Assembly (NCBI GenBank): GCA_017858295.1
Contig: JAFMBU010000018.1
Span: forward strand, 1 to 17,130
From: Porticoccaceae bacterium
GTDB taxonomy: Bacteria > Pseudomonadota > Gammaproteobacteria > Pseudomonadales > Porticoccaceae
DNA length: 17,130 nt
Direction: 5' to 3'
How positions within the stretch are numbered: the first letter of the stretch is position 1; each line of letters begins with the position of its first letter. Below the pieces are notes generated by a model. That model had not been told where the DNA came from, searched no databases, and was given only the letters and a program-made list of their open reading frames with translations. Below are positions 7,888-15,068 of this stretch, piece by piece. The translations under genes were made by a program, and so were the position numbers.

Positions 7888-9540
7888 TTAATCGGTCGAG
7901 GTGGTAGCTTTAGCAGGCCCTTTTAAATCACTGAGACGCATGCCGCCAATTCCGAGAATGGCGGTATAGACCGCAAAACCACCCAGGCAGATACAGGCAA
8001 CGGCACTGCTGCGCTGCCACCAGTCGAGCTGCTGCCAGAGACTGGCGTCAAAGGCGTTGTACTGATCGCCGAGCCAGATCAGGGTTGCTACCATCATTAG
8101 CACCGCCAACAGCAGAGTGACCATAAAGCGCAGCCAGGCGCGACCCGGAAGGTAAATAGCCTTGCTGCGCAGAGCTAAAAACAACAGCAGCGCATTTAAA
8201 AAGGCGGATAGCGAGGTCGCCAACGCCAGGCCCACATGACCCACCTGCCAGTAGAAATGTAACGGTATAACAAAAATTAGATTGAGCGCCATATTGGAGA
8301 CCATGGCAATCACACCTATGCGCACTGGCGTGCGCATATCTTGACGGGCAAAGAAACCCGGGGCCAATACCTTGATCAGCATAAAGGCCACCAGCCCCAG
8401 AGAGTAAGCACGCAGGCTTAGGGTCGCCATAGACATATCTCTCGGGGTCATCACCTCACCATAGAGAAATAGCGTGGCGAGAATCGGTTCAGCAAGCAGC
8501 ATTAGGGCAGCGGCGGCTGGTATGGCAATTAACAGTACCAAGCGCAGCGCCCAGTCCAATGTTTGGGAATAGGCTTCCACAGAACTGGCAGCGTGATGGC
8601 GGGATAGGTTCGGCAGTATCACTGTGGCTATGGCCACCGCAAACACCCCCAGGGGCAGCTCCGAGAGTCGGTCTGAGTAATAGAGCCAGGAGACACTGCC
8701 GGTGGGCAGAAAGGTTGCCAGCATAGTGTCTAACATCAAATTGATCTGGCTTACGGATACACCAAAGATTGCCGGGCCCATCAGCCTGAGTATCTTTTTA
8801 ACCCCGGGATGGCGCCAATCAACCACAGGTACCGGCAGCATATGGATGCGGGCCAAAAACGGCAGTTGAAAGCAGAACTGAATCGCACCGGCAGCAAATA
8901 CACCCCAAGCCAAGGCATAAGTTGGCTGATCAAACCAGGGGGCCGCAATCAGCGCAGCAGAGATCAGTGACATATTGAGCAGCACCGGGGTAAATGCGGG
9001 GACGGCAAAGCGGTCATAGCTATTGAGAATGCCACCGGCGACACCGGTCATAGAGATAAATAGCAAATAGGGAAAGGTGATGCGCAACATTTCAGCTGTT
9101 GCATTAAATTTGAACGGATCGTTGAGATACCACTTCGGCGCAAATAGCGCTGCAAAAAAGGGCGAGGCAATCACAATCACCAGGGTTAATATCAGCAGCG
9201 CCATACCCAGAGTGCCAAACACGCGATTGATCAATTCCTTTAGCGCCGCCTGACTGCCATTTTGGCGATACTCCCCAAGCACCGGAACAAATGCCTGGGC
9301 AAAGGCGCCCTCAGCAAATAGGCGGCGGAAAAAGTTGGGGATTTTAAAGGCGACAAAAAAGACATCTGCCAGCGCCTCTGCGCCTATTACTCGGGCAAAG
9401 ATAATATCTCGCGCCAGACCGAGAACTCGAGACAGCATGGTAAAGAAGCTGACCACGCCACTGGAACGCAGCAGCCCACCATCTGCTTTAACTTTTTCAG
9501 CAGGCGGCGGTGGTGGATTATTGCTCGGCGTTTGATTCAA
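7888..9540 (-). CDS. murJ: Lipid II flippase MurJ (MviN family)
   Basis: MurJ moves lipid II across the inner membrane for peptidoglycan synthesis. The 550-residue protein is a polytopic MOP-superfamily transporter with about 14 hydrophobic segments. The conserved first helix (SFFTMLSRVLGLARDIIFA) and the FKIPNFFRRLFAEGAFAQAFVPV region are clear. The start appears to be TTG at 9540 (MNQTPSNNPPPPP), giving a short proline-rich cytoplasmic extension of about 20 residues before the usual start of homologues. No ATG or GTG occurs before the conserved core, although a GTG lies just inside it. GAGTG lies a few bases upstream of the TTG. It is divergent from rpsT and upstream of ribF, the common pseudomonad-like order. 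Confidence 0.95.
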   Translation of the reverse strand: MNQTPSNNPPPPPAEKVKADGGLLRSSGVVSFFTMLSRVLGLARDIIFARVIGAEALADVFFVAFKIPNFFRRLFAEGAFAQAFVPVLGEYRQNGSQAALKELINRVFGTLGMALLILTLVIVIASPFFAALFAPKWYLNDPFKFNATAEMLRITFPYLLFISMTGVAGGILNSYDRFAVPAFTPVLLNMSLISAALIAAPWFDQPTYALAWGVFAAGAIQFCFQLPFLARIHMLPVPVVDWRHPGVKKILRLMGPAIFGVSVSQINLMLDTMLATFLPTGSVSWLYYSDRLSELPLGVFAVAIATVILPNLSRHHAASSVEAYSQTLDWALRLVLLIAIPAAAALMLLAEPILATLFLYGEVMTPRDMSMATLSLRAYSLGLVAFMLIKVLAPGFFARQDMRTPVRIGVIAMVSNMALNLIFVIPLHFYWQVGHVGLALATSLSAFLNALLLFLALRSKAIYLPGRAWLRFMVTLLLAVLMMVATLIWLGDQYNAFDASLWQQLDWWQRSSAVACICLGGFAVYTAILGIGGMRLSDLKGPAKATTSTD

Positions 9541-9686
9541 TTTTCACTCGATTAAGCGGGCTTTTCACAGCAGTTTAACGGCCTCTATGCCCATCTCCAA
9601 GTGAATACTGAAAAGCCTTATGCGCTAGGTTGACACGCCACACTTCTCTGGCAGGGCAAAGTAATAATATTGCTTCGACAATTGGG

Positions 9687-9715
9687 TTGAATGTAGCTAA
9701 CAAACCCTGTATATT
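9687..9715 (+). promoter_or_regulatory. rpsT promoter
   Basis: TTGAAT at 9687-9692 is followed after 17 bp by TATATT at 9710-9715. A GC-rich stretch (CCGCGCC) follows the -10, the discriminator type typical of ribosomal-protein and rRNA promoters under stringent control. Transcription would start near 9722, about 34 nt before the GTG. A TTGACA at 9630-9635 has no matching -10 at normal spacing. Confidence 0.6.
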
Positions 9716-9741
9716 TCCGCGCCTTCAGTGAGACCCTTTGA

Positions 9742-9747
9742 GAGGAG
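9742..9747 (+). promoter_or_regulatory. Ribosome binding site that fixes the rpsT start
   Basis: GAGGAG lies 8 nt before the GTG at 9756. It falls inside the codons that would follow the upstream in-frame TTG at 9738, so the longer reading is unlikely. Confidence 0.85.
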
Positions 9748-9755
9748 TACGACAA

Positions 9756-10019
9756 GTGGCAAATTCAGTACAAGCTAAGAAACGCGCACGACAGAACGAG
9801 AAACGCCGACAGCATAATGCCAGCTTGCGCTCTATGGTTCGCACCTATTTGAAAAAAGTTGATGCAGCAATTGAGAGCGGCGTTCAAGCTGACGCTCAGC
9901 AGGCGTACACCGCTGCAGTTCCAGTTTTAGACCGTATGGCTGATAAAGGCATTCTGCATAAGAATAAAGCTGCTCGCCATAAGAGCCGTCTAAATGCAAA
10001 AGTTAAGGCGCTCGGTTAA
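9756..10019 (+). CDS. rpsT: 30S ribosomal protein S20
   Basis: S20 is a primary 16S rRNA-binding protein of the small subunit. From the GTG at 9756 the product has 87 residues, the same as E. coli. It is Lys/Arg-rich and helical, beginning ANSVQAKKRARQNEKRRQHNAS, with the C-terminal HKNKAARHKSRLNAKVKAL segment. A longer frame from TTG at 9738 exists, but the strong Shine-Dalgarno and the family N terminus support the GTG. E. coli rpsT also uses a non-ATG start (TTG), and S20 represses its own translation there. The gene is monocistronic, with its own promoter and terminator, divergent from murJ. Confidence 0.97.
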   Translation: MANSVQAKKRARQNEKRRQHNASLRSMVRTYLKKVDAAIESGVQADAQQAYTAAVPVLDRMADKGILHKNKAARHKSRLNAKVKALG

Positions 10020-10041
10020 TAGCTATTGATTAACCAGCAGT

Positions 10042-10069
10042 AAAAAGACCGGCTTTAGCCGGTTTTTTT
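10042..10069 (+). terminator. rpsT intrinsic terminator
   Basis: The stem ACCGGC (10048-10053) / GCCGGT (10058-10063) closes a TTTA loop and is followed by a run of T. An A run precedes it. It ends 50 nt after the rpsT stop. Confidence 0.9.
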
Positions 10070-10121
10070 ATGTCTCGAATTTATCGCCAGGATGTTTTAC
10101 CAGTGCTTTATTAGAGCGCAT

Positions 10122-10152
10122 AAAAAAACCCCGCCGATTGGCAGGGTTTTTA
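10122..10152 (-). terminator. Terminator of the pnt operon (A/T-flanked on both sides)
   Basis: A GC-rich hairpin with CCC and CC pairing to GG and GGG around a GATT loop is flanked by seven A on the left and five T on the right. On the minus strand it reads out as a stem followed by a T run, 17 nt after the pntB stop. It could also stop read-through from rpsT. Confidence 0.8.
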
Positions 10153-10168
10153 ATACAGCTAAAACAAC

Positions 10169-11614
10169 CTAAGCCTGATTGAGCGCCGTGGTCATTTCAA
10201 CTACTGCTTTCTTGCCATCGCCGTAGACCATCAGAGTGTGATCCATTGCGAACAGCGGATTCGGCAGACCGGCAAAACCGGGGCTCAGCGAACGTTTGAT
10301 CACGACAACCGTCTTGGCCTTATCCACATTGAGAATTGGCATACCGTAGATCGGGCTACCTTCCACATCGCGAGCCATAGGATTGGTCACATCATTGGCG
10401 CCAATCACAATCACCACATCAGTGTCTTCAAAGGTCGGGTTAATACGATCCATTTCCACGAGCTTGTCATAGGGCACTTCGGCTTCAGCCAGCAGAACAT
10501 TCATATGCCCAGGCATACGCCCTGCTACCGGATGGATACCGTATTCAACTTCAACGCCCTTAGCCTCCATAGCGTCTGCCAGCTCGCGCACAGCGTGTTG
10601 CGCCTGAGCCATGGCCATACCATAGCCGGGCACTATAACGACGCGCTGAGCTGTCTCCAGCAGCATAGCCACTTCATCGGGCTGTGCACTGGTGACCTTA
10701 CCGGCATAGACCTCATCTGCATCTATGGTCTCACCACCGGCGGCCATCTTGCCAAACAGGACATTGGCCAGTGAACGGTTCATGGCGACACACATAATCC
10801 GCGTCAGAATCAATCCTGAGGTTCCCACCAGCGAACCGGCAATAATCAATACTGTATTGCCGAGAATAAAACCTGCCAGAGCAGCTGCTATACCAGAGTA
10901 GGAATTCAACAGTGCGATCACTACTGGCATATCGGCACCGCCGATTGGCATCACTAGGAACAGACCCAACAGCAGTGCCAGAGCCACTACGGTGACCATA
11001 GCGGCAACATTGCCTGGCTCAACCACGACCAAGGCGACAGCAACCAGTGCAGCAATTAGAAATAACGCATTGCCAATGGGGCCTCCGGGAAGACCATAGC
11101 TCTTTTTCATCAACTCTTGCAGCTTGGCAAATGCCACCAGGCTACCAGTGAGTGTCAGCGCACCGATCAACACAGTTAAACCAATAGCCACTAGAGCAAC
11201 AGTGCCCTCGGGTCCGGCACCAAAAGCACTGCTGTCGGCAACAACAGGATGCAACAGTTCGGCAAAGGATGCCGGCGTAGCTCCCAGCTTGGTGTAATAC
11301 TCAGCCAGAGCGATAGTCAGTGACGCACCACCACCAAAGCCATTGAGCAACGCCACCATCTGCGGCATCGAGGTCATCTGAATACGCAGGGCCATAACGC
11401 TACCCACTAGAGAACCCACCACCACACCAGCAACTATGAAGGTGTAGTCCACGGTATTCATATTGAGTAGTGTCACCACCACCGCAAGCAACATACCCAG
11501 TGCCGAGAGCATATTGCCACGCACTGCGGTTTTCGGTTTAGTCAGTCCTTTAATGCCGAGAATAAACAGCACACCAGCTATCAGATAGATAAAATTGACA
11601 ATATTCTCATTCAT
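10169..11614 (-). CDS. pntB: NAD(P) transhydrogenase subunit beta
   Basis: PntB carries part of the proton channel (domain II) and the NADP(H)-binding domain III of the proton-translocating transhydrogenase, which drives NADPH formation from NADH. The 481 residues (E. coli has 462) contain about nine hydrophobic segments up to residue 280. The conserved GGADMPVVIALLNSYSG lies in the channel region. Domain III follows with VPGYGMAMAQAQ, GIHPVAGRMPGHMNVLLAEA and VIGANDVTNP. The ATG is 3 bp after the pntAB stop, and its ribosome binding site AGAGGAAG lies within the last codons of pntAB. It is last in a three-gene operon. Confidence 0.97.
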   Translation of the reverse strand: MNENIVNFIYLIAGVLFILGIKGLTKPKTAVRGNMLSALGMLLAVVVTLLNMNTVDYTFIVAGVVVGSLVGSVMALRIQMTSMPQMVALLNGFGGGASLTIALAEYYTKLGATPASFAELLHPVVADSSAFGAGPEGTVALVAIGLTVLIGALTLTGSLVAFAKLQELMKKSYGLPGGPIGNALFLIAALVAVALVVVEPGNVAAMVTVVALALLLGLFLVMPIGGADMPVVIALLNSYSGIAAALAGFILGNTVLIIAGSLVGTSGLILTRIMCVAMNRSLANVLFGKMAAGGETIDADEVYAGKVTSAQPDEVAMLLETAQRVVIVPGYGMAMAQAQHAVRELADAMEAKGVEVEYGIHPVAGRMPGHMNVLLAEAEVPYDKLVEMDRINPTFEDTDVVIVIGANDVTNPMARDVEGSPIYGMPILNVDKAKTVVVIKRSLSPGFAGLPNPLFAMDHTLMVYGDGKKAVVEMTTALNQA

Positions 11615-11617
11615 CGC

Positions 11618-11899
11618 TTACTTCCTCTTAAACATGGCAAGCATGCGATTAGTCACAAGGTAACCACCGACAACATTGATGGTCGCCAGAGTCACAGCGA
11701 TAAAGCCAAGAATATTCACCACCATCGGTGAACCGTCATTGCCCGCGGCCAACAGAGCGCCCACTAGGGTGATCCCTGAAACCGCATTGGTTCCGGACAT
11801 CAATGGCGTGTGCAGCGTCGGCGGTACTTTGGTAATTAGCTCGACACCGAGAAACAGCGACAGCACAAACAGCGCCAATAAAAGAATTAAAATATCCAT
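11618..11899 (-). CDS. pntAB: NAD(P) transhydrogenase subunit alpha part 2 (membrane part)
   Basis: This 93-residue protein consists mainly of three hydrophobic segments, near residues 3-21, 39-52 and 61-82, with a basic C terminus (FKRK). It corresponds to the membrane segment that forms the C terminus of the single PntA chain in E. coli. The motif KVPPTLHTPLMSGTNAVSGI is typical of this subunit. It starts 5 bp after pntAA, with its GGGGAG ribosome binding site overlapping the pntAA stop. Together with PntB it builds the proton channel. Confidence 0.96.
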   Translation of the reverse strand: MDILILLLALFVLSLFLGVELITKVPPTLHTPLMSGTNAVSGITLVGALLAAGNDGSPMVVNILGFIAVTLATINVVGGYLVTNRMLAMFKRK

Positions 11900-11904
11900 T
11901 GTTT

Positions 11905-13098
11905 TTACTCCCCTTGCTTTTCTTGTTCTGGTGCATTGAGTTCTGGCAGTCCCAGCAGCTTGCGCATATGTGGATGTGGAATCTCGCCCTGGTGAGCAAC
12001 AACAGTACCTGCAACAATTTCATCATTAAAGTCGAGATTGAGGTTGCCTTCTTCGTCGAGAATTAACTCCAGTAATGTCTGCATGTTTTTGCCGTACATC
12101 TGACTGGCGTGATAAGCCAACTCGGATGGTACGTTCTCAGGACCCAGAATAGTGACGCCATGGGCAACAACAGTTTTGCCCTGCTCGGTAAGATCGCAAT
12201 TACCGCCGCGCTCTGCCGCCAGGTCAACAATTACGGACCCGGGCTTCATGGCTTTCACCATATCCTCGGTCACCAGAATCGGCGATTTGGCACCGGGGAT
12301 GGCGGCTGTGGTGATAATAATATCTTGCTCGGCAACCACTGCCGTCATCAACTCACGCTGACGCTTGAGAAAGTCTTCGCCCTGGGCTTTGGCATAACCA
12401 CCAGCACCCTCAGATTCACCTGTATCCAGATCCAACTCAACCGGCTTGGCACCAACTGAAATGATCTGCTCTCGAGCGGCGGGACGCACATCGTAGGCTT
12501 CAACCACAGCGCCTAGTCGTTTGGCGGTGGCGCAGGCCTGAAGACCGGCAACACCTACACCCATAATCAATACTCGCGCCGGCTGCAAAGTGCCCGCAGC
12601 GGTCATCAACATGGGAAATATTCGTGGGGCGGCAGAGGCTCCCATCAACACGGCTTTGTAGCCGGCCAATGTGGCCATGGATGAAAGTACATCCATACTC
12701 TGAGCGCGACTGATGCGCGGTACCAATTCCAGGGCAATGGCTGTCGCGCCTTTTTCTGCCACGGCCTGAGCAGCCTGGGGTGAGGCCAGTGGATCCATCA
12801 TGCCAATAACCAACTGTCCGCTGCGCAGACTAGCTAGATCGGCTTCACTGTTCTCATTGTTAGAGCCAAAGGATTGAACCTGCAAAATAATATCGGCCTG
12901 GGCAAATATCTCTGCACGATCTGCACTGATGGTTGCTCCAGCCTCTGTATAGAGTCCGTCTGGATAACCTGCAGCATCTCCTGCGTTTGTTTGAAAAAGC
13001 ACCTTGACGCCTTTGTCAGTCAGTGACTGGACATTGGCAGGGGACATGGCGACTCGTTTTTCTGCGGATTTAATTTCCGCTGGAATTCCGATGATCAC
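11905..13098 (-). CDS. pntAA: NAD(P) transhydrogenase subunit alpha part 1 (NAD-binding)
   Basis: This is the soluble domain I, which binds NAD(H) on the cytoplasmic side of the transhydrogenase. The 397 residues resemble alanine dehydrogenase. The N-terminal part has IPAEIKSAEKRVAMSP, and the Rossmann motif GVGVAG is at 180-185, with Asp203 (AYDVRP) placed to bind the adenosine ribose. It ends without membrane segments, showing that the alpha subunit is split as in Rhodospirillum rubrum, unlike the fused E. coli PntA. The start is a GTG at 13098 with AAGGAG 6 nt upstream. It is the first gene of the pntAA-pntAB-pntB operon. The 192-bp gap to ispB shows no convincing promoter by eye. Confidence 0.96.
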   Translation of the reverse strand: MIIGIPAEIKSAEKRVAMSPANVQSLTDKGVKVLFQTNAGDAAGYPDGLYTEAGATISADRAEIFAQADIILQVQSFGSNNENSEADLASLRSGQLVIGMMDPLASPQAAQAVAEKGATAIALELVPRISRAQSMDVLSSMATLAGYKAVLMGASAAPRIFPMLMTAAGTLQPARVLIMGVGVAGLQACATAKRLGAVVEAYDVRPAAREQIISVGAKPVELDLDTGESEGAGGYAKAQGEDFLKRQRELMTAVVAEQDIIITTAAIPGAKSPILVTEDMVKAMKPGSVIVDLAAERGGNCDLTEQGKTVVAHGVTILGPENVPSELAYHASQMYGKNMQTLLELILDEEGNLNLDFNDEIVAGTVVAHQGEIPHPHMRKLLGLPELNAPEQEKQGE

Positions 13099-13290
13099 TC
13101 AATTCTCCTTGTTGTTGTAGAAAGGTTTGACTACTTGAAGAGCGGACATAGTAGCAAAAATCACCGCCTATTTTTATCTGTATAGCCATTATTGGGGAAA
13201 GATATGTGTGGTTTAGCATAACGAAACAACGCCAGAGAAACATAGTCCAGATGGTGGACGAGCGGTCGCCTAATGGCATCCCAAGGGCAT

Positions 13291-14274
13291 TTAAGAAATT
13301 CGAGAAACGGCGAAATCAGCTAGATCAGATAACACCACTTTGAATTCGCTGTCAGGCAACTGGAGCAGAGATTGCTTGGCCAGTTCGGCCTGCTCTTGAG
13401 CTTGTACAACAGCATAATCAAGACTTGAAGACTGGCGAACCGCCGCAAGAATTGCCTCAAAATGCTCTGAGTTCTTACTCTCAATCGCCGAGCAAATTAG
13501 CTGCTTCTGCTCTTCCTCGAGATGATCTCGCGCATGAATCAGCGGCAGAGTCATTTTACCTTCTGCCAGATCGTCACCAACATTTTTGCCCGTCGCCTCG
13601 CTATCACCCTGATAATCGAGGACATCATCGGCAATCTGAAAGGCGAGACCAAGATGCTTGCCATAGGCAGCCATTGCATCAGCACCGCTGTTGTGAGTAT
13701 CGACAGAACCACCTTCTTTAGCGGCTAACATGGCACCTATACGGGCAGCGGCTTCAAACAACTTAGCGGTCTTGCGGTAAATCACTTCGTAGTAGGTAGG
13801 CTCATCGATTGCCGAGTTGCCGGCGTTGCCCATCTGCTGAACTTCACCTTCGGCGATAACATTGGTGGCATCGGCAATAACCCCCATGATCGGCATATCA
13901 CCAACAGAGACAAGCATTTGAAAAGCGCGGGAATAGATAAAGTCGCCCACCAGCACACTGGGCGCGTTGCCCCACTGGTTGTTGGCCGTCTCGCGACCGC
14001 GGCGCAGGGCCGAGACATCCACCACATCATCGTGGAGCAGAGTCGCTGTGTGAATAAACTCAATCACAGCGGCCATGGTTAGATGCTGCTTACCCTTATA
14101 CCCATTGGCCAGGGCGCTCAACAGCACAACCACTGGACGCAGGCGTTTACCACCGGAGCCGACAATATAGTGGCCGATATTCTCCACCAATCCGACGTCG
14201 GAGTGGAGATTGGCAATTACCAGTTCGTTGACCGCTGAGAAGTCGCTTTCAACAGCTTTGTGGAATGACAGCAT
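13291..14274 (-). CDS. ispB: Octaprenyl/polyprenyl diphosphate synthase
   Basis: This long-chain trans-prenyltransferase makes the side chain of ubiquinone (and menaquinone where present) from farnesyl diphosphate and isopentenyl diphosphate. The 327 residues contain the first Asp-rich motif DDVVD at 82-86 followed by ALRRGRE, the GGKRLRP substrate motif near 41-47, and the second motif DDVLD at 216-220. The residues five and four positions before the first motif are alanine and threonine (HTATLLHDD). Small residues there favour long products, but exact chain length cannot be told from sequence alone. The gene is divergent from fabA. A strong promoter precedes the ATG at 14274, although its Shine-Dalgarno is weak. 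Confidence 0.94.
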   Translation of the reverse strand: MLSFHKAVESDFSAVNELVIANLHSDVGLVENIGHYIVGSGGKRLRPVVVLLSALANGYKGKQHLTMAAVIEFIHTATLLHDDVVDVSALRRGRETANNQWGNAPSVLVGDFIYSRAFQMLVSVGDMPIMGVIADATNVIAEGEVQQMGNAGNSAIDEPTYYEVIYRKTAKLFEAAARIGAMLAAKEGGSVDTHNSGADAMAAYGKHLGLAFQIADDVLDYQGDSEATGKNVGDDLAEGKMTLPLIHARDHLEEEQKQLICSAIESKNSEHFEAILAAVRQSSSLDYAVVQAQEQAELAKQSLLQLPDSEFKVVLSDLADFAVSRIS

Positions 14275-14309
14275 GGAAGCCCAAAGATCGAGGTATTAAG
14301 ACACGCAGC

Positions 14310-14338
14310 ATGCTAGGGAGCTAGCGCTAAGCTGTCAA
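14310..14338 (-). promoter_or_regulatory. Putative ispB promoter
   Basis: On the minus strand a perfect TTGACA (complement of 14333-14338) is followed after 17 bp by TAGCAT (complement of 14310-14315), a 4/6 -10. Transcription would start near 14303, giving a leader of about 29 nt. Confidence 0.6.
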
Positions 14339-14349
14339 CCGAAAATAAA

Positions 14350-14362
14350 TTTGGTGACCAAA
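14350..14362. promoter_or_regulatory. Palindrome between the ispB and fabA promoters
   Basis: TTTGGTGACCAAA is a perfect 6-bp inverted repeat around one central base. It lies 11 bp upstream of the ispB -35 and 47 bp upstream of the fabA -35, a position suited to a regulator of one or both. It resembles the TGGT/ACCA halves of FadR sites, but the halves are one base apart instead of three. Confidence 0.4.
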
Positions 14363-14409
14363 AAGCCTGCCCACTTCGTCCTATATATCAGCCTAACAGG
14401 CTCTAAAAG

Positions 14410-14438
14410 TTGCCGCTACAGCCAGAACTGGGTACGAT
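14410..14438 (+). promoter_or_regulatory. Putative fabA promoter
   Basis: TTGCCG at 14410-14415 and TACGAT at 14433-14438 are 17 bp apart; each is 4/6 consensus. Transcription would start near 14445, about 26 nt before the fabA ATG. A small palindrome, AGCCT-AAC-AGGCT at 14390-14402, ends 7 bp before the -35 and could be an operator. Confidence 0.45.
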
Positions 14439-14470
14439 GCTCGGCTTCTGACTCTACAGCGAAGGAATCT

Positions 14471-14992
14471 ATGTCTTTTCAGCCCCAGTCCTCTTACAAC
14501 CGTGAAGAAATCCTCGCCTGCTCTCGTGGCGAACTATTTGGCCCAGGCAATGCACGACTCCCAGCCCCCAATATGCTTATGGCCGACCGTATTGTTGAGA
14601 TCAACAACACCGGTGGCGCCGCCGGCAAAGGTCAAATTATTGCCGAACTCGATATTAATCCTGACCTCTGGTTCTTCGGCTGCCATTTCGAAGGCGACCC
14701 AGTGATGCCTGGCTGTCTCGGTCTCGATGCGCTCTGGCAGCTAGTTGGTTTCTTTTTGGTTTGGAACGGCAACAGCGGCCGCGGTCGCGCTCTGGGGGCT
14801 GGAGAAGTGAAGTTTTTCGGCCAGGTATTGCCCACTGCCAAGAAAGTTACCTATAAACTCGAGTTGACTCGCCTTATTCAGCGCAAGCTAGTGATGGGTA
14901 TAGCCAACGGTTCAGTTGAAGTGGATGGACGTGAAATCTACTCGGCTAAAGATTTAAAAGTCGGTCTCTTCGAGAGCACTGATAACTTTTAA
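14471..14992 (+). CDS. fabA: 3-hydroxydecanoyl-[ACP] dehydratase/isomerase
   Basis: FabA dehydrates 3-hydroxydecanoyl-ACP and isomerises the trans-2 product to cis-3-decenoyl-ACP, the branch point of anaerobic unsaturated fatty acid synthesis. From the ATG at 14471 the product has 173 residues (E. coli has 172). The hot-dog-fold active site shows His72 (FFGCHFEGDPVMPG) and Asp86 (GLDALWQLVGF), with the conserved GELFGPGNARLPAPNMLMADR near the N terminus. AAGGA lies just before the ATG. The open frame reaches back to 14351, but the extra 40 residues have no family counterpart and would cross the promoter. It is the first gene of a fabA-fabB pair, divergent from ispB. Confidence 0.98.
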   Translation: MSFQPQSSYNREEILACSRGELFGPGNARLPAPNMLMADRIVEINNTGGAAGKGQIIAELDINPDLWFFGCHFEGDPVMPGCLGLDALWQLVGFFLVWNGNSGRGRALGAGEVKFFGQVLPTAKKVTYKLELTRLIQRKLVMGIANGSVEVDGREIYSAKDLKVGLFESTDNF

Positions 14993-15003
14993 TTCGAATA
15001 ATC

Positions 15004-15020
15004 CGAATCGCAGTGATTCG
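15004..15020 (+). other. Hairpin between fabA and fabB
   Basis: CGAATC (15004-15009) pairs with GATTCG (15015-15020) around a 5-nt loop, 11 nt after the fabA stop. There is no T tract, so it is not an obvious terminator; it could protect the fabA message from 3' decay or tune the fabA:fabB ratio. Confidence 0.4.
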
Positions 15021-15068
15021 CTACGCCATTAAATGACACACTAAATATCCAATTTAAGAGGACCACAG

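Noticed and set aside
7875..9563. AAGCGGGCT occurring on both sides of murJ as possible direct repeats of an insertion
   Set aside because: Nine bases only, with no further similarity around them, and murJ is in its usual gene neighbourhood.
9630..9635. Perfect TTGACA upstream of rpsT as a second promoter
   Set aside because: No acceptable -10 lies 16-19 bp downstream; the nearest AT-rich hexamers are about 26 bp away.
10238..10774. 178-codon plus-strand frame opposite pntB
   Set aside because: It lies antisense to the conserved domain III of PntB, is rich in His and Ile in the pattern of a reversed coding frame, and has no start signals.
13070..13279. 69-codon minus-strand frame between ispB and pntAA
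   Set aside because: It lacks a ribosome binding site, overlaps the pntAA start by 29 nt in another frame, and its product shows no recognisable domain.
14350..14362. FadR operator upstream of fabA
   Set aside because: The TGGT/ACCA halves are separated by one base; FadR sites have three bases between them. It is kept only as an unassigned palindrome.
14351..14470. N-terminal extension of fabA by 40 codons
   Set aside because: The extension crosses the predicted promoter and palindromes, while the ATG at 14471 has AAGGA before it and gives the family length.
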